Assembly: GCA_030522415.1 (NCBI GenBank) | Contig: CM060118.1 | Coordinates: 21,844,651 to 21,908,650 of the forward strand | Length of the DNA stretch: 64,000 nt | Reading direction: 5' to 3' | From: Channallabes apus | Taxonomy: Eukaryota; Chordata; Actinopteri; Siluriformes; Clariidae | Shown: positions 11,901-22,398 of the stretch, piece after piece | Numbering within the stretch: position 1 is the first letter of the stretch | Layout of the letters: every line of letters starts with the position of its first letter | Made by a program: the position numbers and the translations under genes | Notes under the pieces: model-generated | What the model was told of the DNA's origin: nothing | The model's database searches: none | The model's input: the letters and a program-made list of their open reading frames with translations, nothing else

Positions 11901-14900
11901 GTTCGTGTGTATGCTTTCCAGTATAATTGTCTAGTATGTCATACAGTACTGTATATGTGTTTACTACAGTTAAATAATAATAGCTTTGCAGATTACCCTT
12001 CCAGTAAGTAATTAAACTAATTGGAATTACTTATGAGAAGGGTTGTAATTCACCACTTGCCTGATATAACCCTAATTATATAATATTATATTTAATATAG
12101 TTTATAACCAAATGAAATAGAACTACTCTTCAGTTTAAACAAGTGGTAACATTTTTAAAGATTTTAGTATTTTAACACAAGTAGATAAATTGGTAAGTAA
12201 ATCATTCACCACAGGCCGCATTTATTGCATCAGAGTCAAAAAAAACCTAATATACAGTACAATCGACCACTTAACTAACTTTTTCTAATCACTACAATAT
12301 TGCATAACTCCGTTCCATTAACCAAGAAGGCCAAATGTCATTCACACTACAGATGTGCACAATTGAATTAAACATTTATGGGAGTGGTATTTAAATACTG
12401 AAAGCATGGGGGATTTAAGAGAGAACAAGTCCTTTAAACGTTTAATACAGGAACTGGCACCTATCAGGTACCCCAGGTTTACAGACCCCTTTTTACACCA
12501 GAAGCAAAGTGTCTCAACTGCTCCACCATGCATTTCATTTTATTGTGGCCATTACTGTCATATTTCATATGTTTTATAATATGTTTCATAGGTTCCATTC
12601 ACTGGTTAGTAAAAAATAATGTGCAAATATCTCTACTGACAGTTTATTATAAACATGAGATCACAGCAGAAAATATAAAGTTAGTCGTTCCAACGAGATT
12701 TTTATTACTACATTTCTCTGGTGTTTAGAAATAGACTGATAAGCTGGAATTTTGATACAAATCAGTCTCATACAGTAGAGCTGCAGGTTAAAATATTGAG
12801 CTGCTCTTCAGTACAGACATCACTGTCTGTTCAGTATTTCTGCCCACGACTTCTGTCAAACACATACTGTACATACACATGCGCACACGCACCACTGCCT
12901 GCATGGGGGAGTTTATTTGGCATGTAAAAATGCTACTTGATTACAGAGCATAAATTTTACCCTCTGTTAATTCACCAAATATTTATTTACTAAATTTTAT
13001 ACTGTAGCTACAAATTTCATAGTGGCTTTCTTAGCCTAGTTTAAATTAGAAGATTATTGTAGATGTTCATCTGAGCACCATTTGTGAAAATACACTGATG
13101 TTGCAAGGCCATATCTTCTTACTTGATATAGCAGTAGCACTGTGTAGGTGTTTGTGTTGGAGTTGATTATGCTTACTTCTGAAACTTAGAGCACAGATGG
13201 TGAATCGGATAAATGCCTATATTTTAGGCAGCAAGGTGCTTAACTTGTGAACACTGAGGGATTGAAGCAGATTTATTCTGATAGTCAGTGTGCAGTGGAC
13301 GAGCCAGTTTTATACTACAGAGCCTTGCTGAACATGCAGGCGCTGTCATTAATAATGCAGCCCACACACTCACTCACTGTTTCATTTACTCACTGATTCC
13401 TTCACAGTTTATGCATGTTCAACTTTAATTTCAGCTTGCTCTGTCAGATGTGCTGCTGATGATTTATTTTCCTAAATGTGTTATCATTTTGCCTTCATTT
13501 TGTTTGTTGTGTCATTTTCATTAAGATCATCTGACTGCATGACACATTTTTTTCATGTTCATTTTCCTTTATTTTTTTTTCAAACAGATAAAAAGGTTTC
13601 TGTTGAGCATACAAACCATCGTAAGTTTACATCTTCATGTGTTTGTACTGTACATCCATTTCTTTACTATTGTTCATGTGTGATTGGATGTGATTTATGT
13701 GAAGGGTTCTCGTCATGTGTGTGCATCTATGCGCTTATGTCTAATCTAGCTTCCATGCTTTGCTTGCTCGCTTTTTTTCCTCCTTAATGTTAGAACGTTC
13801 TCTTGTATTGCATAATTGTAGTAAGGGCAATACTTCAGATGCTGATATTCATTCCAGGATTTGCAAAGGTCAGAAATATCAATTTCACAGTCTTTCAAAC
13901 ATGGATAAGCTTATATAAATTGAACAGCAGGACGAAATAGACAAGGATATGCTTTTACAGTAAAAGGCACCACACCCATCACATCCCGTCCACAGTGTAA
14001 AGACAAGCAAAAATCTAATTTTAGTGGCTGAGTAAGATTTAGTCGTAAAATAAACATTAAAATAAACTACAAACTCATTAACCATTCTTAGGAATAATAA
14101 ATTCCCGGCTTAATGAACTCTAAAGGAGTAATGGCAATAATATGATTAATCCTTATTTTCTTGTAGACAATGGAAAAAGTAATTACAAAAACATTTGACC
14201 AGAATTAGGTGGTTTTGTAATATCAGCAGTTTTCTGGGGGCTAAATAACTATTCAGTGGAGACTGGTGCATTAAAAAAATTAATATGTACATTTTTGGCA
14301 AATAATATACAGTATAATGCATATACCAGCTTCAAGTACAGCTTGGAGTCTTTTAGGAGTTAATGAGTGCATAGCTGGTGCTCTATGAACAACATCGTAG
14401 CTTAGGGCTGCAGAGATGCTAATATTTATATCACTGTGACCCTGACAACTGAACAGAAATCCTCTAACTCCATCACTGTGCTCTCTACAATTAAGATATG
14501 AGATTTAATCCCACTACTAATTAGTGTCATGTTCTCCCACATTTTATCTTATATTTCTTTACTCTTCTCTGTCACTTCTATACAGACTTTCTCATTTACA
14601 TATAGGCCTTTGTATTTTACATACTGTATGGTTCTTTGTCCTCTACATACTGTATATGCCTTTGTCATGTATATACATACATATAGAAGACTATTTGTAT
14701 AGTCTTCTAAATATATGTATTTTTCATTAACACTATAAAGCCAAATGTATGTGTATACTTGACCAAGAGCCACATATTTGAAAAATAATACTTTTGCACA
14801 CAAATTTGCCACTAATTCAGGGTTCTAACTTCAACTGAAATGCCTACAGTGTGTCCTCCTTTACTAGGACTAAGGGGCCTAGCCCAATCCTCTTCCCCCA

Positions 14901-17900
14901 AGGTCAGTTTTGAAGCCTTCAAGGTTTCTACACACAGCTTTGACCTCAACCCCACTGAATGCCTTTGGGATGAACTGAAACCCTGCTCGCTTGCCAGGTC
15001 TTCTTCAGTGCCTGGCATCAATGATGTTTTTGTGTTTGAATGGGCACAAATCCCCAAGCAACATGCCAAAATCTAATGAAAGGCTTTCCCAAGGGAGGGG
15101 AAAAGTAGAGGCTGTTATAAAAGCAAAGGGGTGAGTTTTTCTGCAATAGGATGTCCAACAAGGCCAACGATGTTTATGTCCGCATGATTTTGACCATATA
15201 GTGAACATATTTGTCTTTATCATATTTGATAGTCAAAAGTTTGGACACAAATTTGAATTTATTTTCTGCATTCTAGAACAATATTAGATATTTTTTAAAC
15301 TGTGACATAACACATATGGCATTAGGTAATTAAGTAAAAACAACAGTTGATATTTTAAGACACAAAGGTCAGCTACTTTGGAACAGTTTTTGCAAAAACA
15401 GTATTGTCAAGTACATTGTCGAGCAATTACCCATCGAGCACCAGGATGAAGACCATCTCAGCAAGACAAAAACATATCACTGCTTCAGCGGAGAAGAGTT
15501 ATCAGCCTCTCATTTAGAGTTACCAGCCTCAAAAATCACATATTAATAGAACCTCAGATTAGAGATTTTATATGAAGGCTTTACATAGCATAAGTTGCGG
15601 ACAAATCTCAATATTAACTGTTTAAATGAGATTATGCAAATTTTGGATGCCTTCAGAGTTGTTATACTTTTGACTGATTGTGTGCATATGGGTCTTTGGT
15701 CATGGATTTGGAAAAGGTTCTCAAAAAGCACATCTGGCTGTGATGGTCAAGTTCCACATACTCTTGGCCATGCTTTTGTCACATATATACATGTATTTTT
15801 TTATGTACTTTACATATAATTCTATGTCATATTTGTATAGTACATATCCATTTTAGCTTGCCACATATTGGTCTAATTTTCTCTTCCATCTCTTCCAACA
15901 ACATCTCTTTTGTTTTCATTTCTTTATTGCTTTTAAAAACTTTTTCTGAATTGAATCCCCCACATAATTTTTTCCATCTTTTATCATCATTACTTCCATC
16001 TCTTGTCTCCTTTGGGGGCTGGTGACAAGAGGTGGCTTTGTGAGTTTATTGGACCATGAAGACAGTCATGAAGTCTAGGGTTGTTTTAGCAATTCTGTTT
16101 GTTCATGTAGCAAATGTGATATAATTAGTGTTATATATATATTTACTTATGTGTAAGGGGTAACATGCAAATACTCATGTATGTCGCTTGTTAGTCTAAA
16201 ATGGTGTGTGTAAATGTGTGTGTTTCAGCGGATTCTGGGGCAGGAGTGGCTATGTACGCAAGGCTTGTGGGGGCTCTGTTGTTGTGTGTAATCCTTGTGC
16301 TCAGTGTGGGCATCCTGGCTTACCGCCGTAGCTGTCGCAATTTCCACGGAGATATCACAGACTCCTCTTCTGCCCTTGCTGCTGCCTTCCATCCCGGCAA
16401 ACCACCAAGACAAGGTGAGATCCCACTCTCTGTTTTCTCCATATCCATCACTTTCTACAGTAGCTTGTTACATCTCAATTTCATTTGAACCCAGTATAAA
16501 CCGCTGCTTTTTTTAAGCTTTATCTAACATTCCTAATTCTCTTCAACTCCTTACTCACATTTCCCCGTCCATCTCTGGTGCTTTGTCTCTCTTCAACTTA
16601 ATCACTCCTTCATATAAGCACTCTTTCGAATCTCTGGCTCACTTTAAAGCTGTTCTTTTCTCAGGCAGCTCCTGCCATAACTGGAAAATCCTATTACGTC
16701 TGCTCTGTCCTCAGAGAAATGTTCTCTCTGTGTTTGCCTTCCTTCTTTATTAGATAACCTTCATGTGCTGCACTCCTCAGCTCCCCCCGACCTCACTGCT
16801 AGCGCAGGAACGTTCAGAGGACCGATCTTCTCCTCTCTGCAACAAAGCACACTTGATTCGCACCACAAGATACCCATGACCAACTCACCTCTGCTAGATG
16901 CTCTGCCCAGCCTCAAGATTAAAGTCTATGACTCCTCTACCATGTCATCAGTGGAGCTGCCCACCAGCCTGGGTTGTGCTGATGAAGACATCATGAGCTT
17001 GAAAACAATGGGCAGCGGTGCACGAGAGCCTCGCACATACACACTGCCTGCTGAGCCAGGCCACAGCACCAGTACCACACTAGGCAGCCTTGGCGGGCGC
17101 CTTACCATCCCTAACACAGGCAATGCATTGTCACTTTAAACTATCAGTTTCTCTAATTGTGGCTCTTGAATATGGATTTCAACTTTTAGCAAGGCTTTTG
17201 AGTTTCAAGTTCCTCTCGAAATAAAATTATCTTCCTTTCTGCTTGTGTCTCAGGTGTGAGCCTATTGGTGCCGCCAGGAACCATTCCTCAGGGGAAATTC
17301 TATGAAATGTATCTCATCATCAACAAATGGGAGAAGACTACGTAAGTCAGCCCCAGTTACAGATAAATTTTTTTGTATCCATTTTTATGCTGGCTTTCCT
17401 CTCTCTCACTCTGTGTTGCCACAGTGCTGGCTTTCATTTAGCTGTCATTTGCACCTTCACATGTTGCCAGAGCCAGCGGCCTAATTCACTAAATCGTTAC
17501 AGCCATAGCAAGGCTGTTTTTAACTGCAGAAACACTGTTGCATAAGTGACTGCACTTCAAAGCCCAGGAGGTGAAAGCAGTACTAATATGAAATGAAAGC
17601 AGCACTGCTTGTGTTTTTGTTCCAATTTTCTGCTGATCCACATTTTTTGTTTTGAAGTGTCTCATTAAGGACTTTTGTCAAAAAAGAGCTTTGCTGGAGA
17701 AGATCCTTCACAATTTGCACTCTGACTCTGTAGAGCCTGTCAGTGATGTCTGCATGCATGTGTGTGTGTGTGTGTGCGTGCTGTACTGGTTTATGTTGTC
17801 ATTCTCCACTACTACTATACAGTACACCACATAGTCCTATATTTTAATGACACAAAAGTTGATTATACACTCAACTTTCCCAATGTTAACTGAAACACAT

Positions 17901-20900
17901 TGTTATACATTTAAGTTTTGTGCACCTTATGTCAGGTTGCCATCGGAGGGTGGTCAGACAGTCTTGAGTCCGGTGGTGAGCTGTGGGCCCTCAGCCATGC
18001 TGCTAAGCCGTCCAGTCATCCTCACCCTGCCCCACTGCGCCTATCTCGAGACGCCCTATTGGAGCCTCACTCTTAAATCACAGAGTAACCAAGGTGTCTG
18101 GGAGGTGAGCATCAAAGTCAGAGATCAGTGAAAAGCATCTTCTAGCACACACCTTGTCTGTACAAATATTCATAACTCATTCCCATACGAACTCCCTGCC
18201 GTTAGGAGGTGCTGACTGTCGGGGAGGAAAGTTTATCCTCGCCGTGCTACATGCAGCTGGAGGAGCAGAGCTGCCACATTCTGGTGGACCACTTAGGTAC
18301 CTACGGTTTGGTGGGACAGTCGGTTCCTCCTCAGCCTGCTTGTAAGAGGCTGCAACTCGCCCTATTTGCTCCTAGAGCTCCTTGCCTCTCTCTGGATTAC
18401 AGTCTGAGGGTCTACTGTATACAAGACACGCCATATGCCCTAAAGGTTAGCTACTTCCTGTCCTAATGTTCAGTCAAGTATAAAATGTACTGCTCTTTTT
18501 CCCTATTTTTATTCTTTTTTTTTAATCTTTTTTTTTCTGGTTTACAGGAAGTGTTAGAATTAGAGCGAACACTTGGTGGGGTTTTATTGGAGGATCCCAA
18601 GTTCCTCCTCTTTAAAGACAGTTATAACAACCTACGACTATCAATCCATGACATCCCACACTCTCATTGGAGAAGCAAGCTCCTTGCCAAGTATCAGGTG
18701 AGTTGTTTGGTAATAGGCCTGTTACTGTATGTCACCTACACCACTAGTAAGTAATCTATATCTAAATGAGCACTTTATTATGAACACTATGCTATTACTG
18801 GGAAGGCCTAAGTTTGCCTTCTAAATAGCTTAAATTTTTTGTGGCATGGATTCCACCTGATGCTGGAAACATTAATTTAAGACTATGGTCTATGTTGAGA
18901 TGATATGAGACAATTCCTGTAGATGTTTAAGGCAACAATATCCTATTCTACGACATCCCAAAGGTGTTCTATTGGATTCAGTATGTCACAATCCTGAGTG
19001 AAAAAAAAAATCTCTCTCGTGCACTCAAACTTGTTCTCTTGTACTTACTCAAGCTGTGGCGCTGTAATAATTCTGGCACATTTTTAGCCAACCAGAGACT
19101 AGATGAGGGTCCACTCTGACTACCTGCTTCTGCTTTGGCCATTCCATTGTTCTCCACTTCTGGTGTTGAGTTTAATGGCTAGTACAGTACTGTAAGTCCC
19201 CAACATACGATCGAGTTCCGTTTCGAGAGCATCTTGGATCCACGCTGCATGCACGTGACAATGTACGCCGGACATGTGATGTAACTTCCACAATTTAATA
19301 TGCATAGTTTCGTAAGTTAGTAACTCAAATGTTCTTATATACGGGACTCATTGTTTGTCTAAATATATGTCATTATTATTTTATTTTCATCAGCATAAGG
19401 TAAATTTCTTTGGTTGTTAAGTAGTTTAATAATAAATACATTGCAAATTGTTAGCAAATGTTTTATTGCTAAATCTTATACATTCTTGTATGCTTCTAGC
19501 ATAATTTCCACCCTGTTTTTAGAGTCTATTTGTAACAGCTGGAATAAAAACACCAGGTTTAATTAACTCTATGTAGTTTATCCCGTTTAGAATTGTAAAT
19601 GCATGTCTCTGTTTGGACAACAGTTATATGTGTACTTTTAGAAAAATAATGCCATAATTCAGATCCAGTGACTGGAAAGGCAAGTGATAAACATTAAGCA
19701 CTGTCATGAAACCAAATGAAACCTGGAAGTAGAAATGAAAAGATGGGTGAATTGTAGGTTTGAAGTGATGCACATGGTCAGCAACAGTGCCTACAGTAAA
19801 TAGGCTGTGGCTTTCAAGCAGTGATACCAAAATGTGCCAAGAAAACATTCTCCACACCATTACACCACTTCCAACAGCCTGGAATGTTGACACAAGGATT
19901 CATGGAATTATGCTATTGGTTCCAAATTCTAACCCTATAATCTGTGTGCCTCAGCAGTCGTCAACTGTCCAGTTTTGGTGAGTCTGTGAGCACTGCAGTC
20001 TCAGCTTTCTGCTTTTGGCTTCTCAGATAGACAGCGGAACCTGACTCAGGGTTCAAAGGGTTCTGAATTATGAGATGCTTTTCTGCTCACACAATTGTAC
20101 CTTTCTGTCCGCTCACATAATTCTTTCTGCCTGCAGAGCTGCTCACTGGATGTTTTTTTTTTTCATTATTGCACCATTGTGACTAATCTCTAAAGACCAC
20201 TGTGTGTGAAAGGCCCAGGAGATCAGCAGTTACAGAAATACTCCAGCCAACAATCCTGCCACAGTCAAAATCACTGAGATTAGATTTTTTTCTCTGTTCA
20301 GATGGTTGATGTGAACATTACTCAAAGCCGCTGACCTATATTTTGATATATTTCTATGTATCTCATATTTTATTTTTTACGTTTTGCACTGCTGCCACAT
20401 GATTGGCTGACAAGATGGTTACATGAATGAAAAAGTAAAAAAAAATAAAAAATTCCTAATGAAGTGCTCTATGAGTTTACACTATAGTGGAGGACAGTAC
20501 AGTATAATTAAGTGTAGTTTTGTGGCTTTTTTTTTTTTTTTCAACAACAAGAACTGTATTGCCTCCTTTTGGTGTTATTGTACCCAAATTTTGGGGAGTT
20601 TTAACTAAATCTTGTACACACATGAATATGTAAGCAGTTTGCAGATTTTTACTAATACAGCTGCTAGATTTGTGATCTTAAGTAGAATGTCCTGATTTTG
20701 ACAAGACAATTTTTAAATACAGAAATAAAACCGTTTTAGGATTTTTATGAATTTGATGAATTGTATAAAATGCATATAAGTAAGAGTCTATTACATTTTG
20801 TAATAAATGTACTGCAGTGTAAACTGTGTTGAGTTCAGTGTTAAATAATTGAGCAGATTTCCATAAAGGGTTAACTAGAAAGAAAGAAAAAAAAAATGTG

Positions 20901-22346
20901 AAAGAAAGTTTTTAGTCAGTAAGGACATCTAGAAGAGATACCACACACACACTTTGTTTTTTCTGTAATTTATCAGTCTAAAGTATTTGGAAATATGGGG
21001 ATGTCATTCTGATGCCGTTTGGAAATCATAAGTAGGTGTGTGTTCATTTGACTTATTGCTTACATGTAATTTTGCTGTGTGTATTATAGGAGATCCCATT
21101 CTACCACATCTGGAATGGGAGCCAGCGGCCCCTGCACTGTACCTTTAGCCTGGAAAGAGGGAGCTTGGCCGTGTCCCAGCTCAGCTGTAAGATCTGTGTG
21201 AGGCAGGTGGAGGGAGAAGGGCAGATATTTCAGCTCCACACAGACATCCAAGAGGTAAAAGCTGTGAAAAGGGTTTGATTGCAGCACAAATGGTATTCAA
21301 ATGCATTACTCCAAACTGCTTATTTGGACGTAACATTTATGTGTGTGATTGTTTGCGATTGTGTGTCAGACGTTGCCCCCCCATTCACCGCTGCCTGCAG
21401 CAGGAACAAGCCTGCCATCATCTCAGGTGGGCCCTTATGCCTTCCGCCTGCCAGGTTCTATCCGCCAAAAGATCTGTGCCAGTCTTGATGCCCCCAGTGC
21501 CCGCGGCTGTGACTGGAGACTGCTTGCACACAGCCTGGGCTTTGACAGGTGAGTGGATTAGCATGTGTGTGTGTGGGGGGGGTGTCTTAGTGGATTCTCA
21601 TGAGGATTAAAATGTCTGACCATTTCCTTCCACAAGGGGAAACTTGATTTGTTTTTTGCAACTACAGTAACAGACCAACATGCTAAAGTAGACATCAGCT
21701 TAATGGAAGGTCCTCATCATAAGAATAGAAAGACAAGTGTGTCTGCTTGTGTATTTGCCAGTCATAGATCACGTTTGATAATAATTGGGGTGTTGCTGGC
21801 TTAAGGCACAGTGTATATAAAGATGCAGCATTTTAAATGTGGGGATTGTAAGGTGGTAATTAACTAGAAAAGAAACTCAAAATAGTGAATGGCAAAATTA
21901 TACATGACTCACAAAACAAAGTTTGAAAGATGTGATTCACAATTCAAAACATAACAATATTCATGACAATATTTGTAACAATGTTTGTTTTTAAATATAA
22001 AATAAATTCCAGAAATAATTGATTAGTCTAGTAACCCTCTGTCCAAAACAATGGCTGTCTGTTTAAAAATAAAGAACCACTTTCTCTTGTGGAGGTCGAA
22101 TGATAGTTAAAAGTTAGAGTGCATAATTTAGACCGCATACAGTAGCTGTGGAAGACAGTAATATAGTTTGATAAATTGTCTATTATTTCTTTATTCTTTT
22201 ATTAAAGCCAAAGGGGGTATGTTGTGGATTGGATTTGTATTGTTCCATGTGAGTGGAGTTTATTATATTTAATACCAAAATGTGTAACTTATATATGTAA
22301 CATATACTGTATGCCTAATATATAATGATACTGTATATGTAAGATC

Positions 22347-22398
<52 letters not shown>

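Larger units (their letters stand above)
13621..16228 (+). other. unc5b intron 8
   Basis: 2.6-kb AT-rich intron after the microexon. It holds two Tc1-type relics (14830-15205 and 15226-15660) and dense YCAY tetramers near its left end. Confidence 0.6.
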
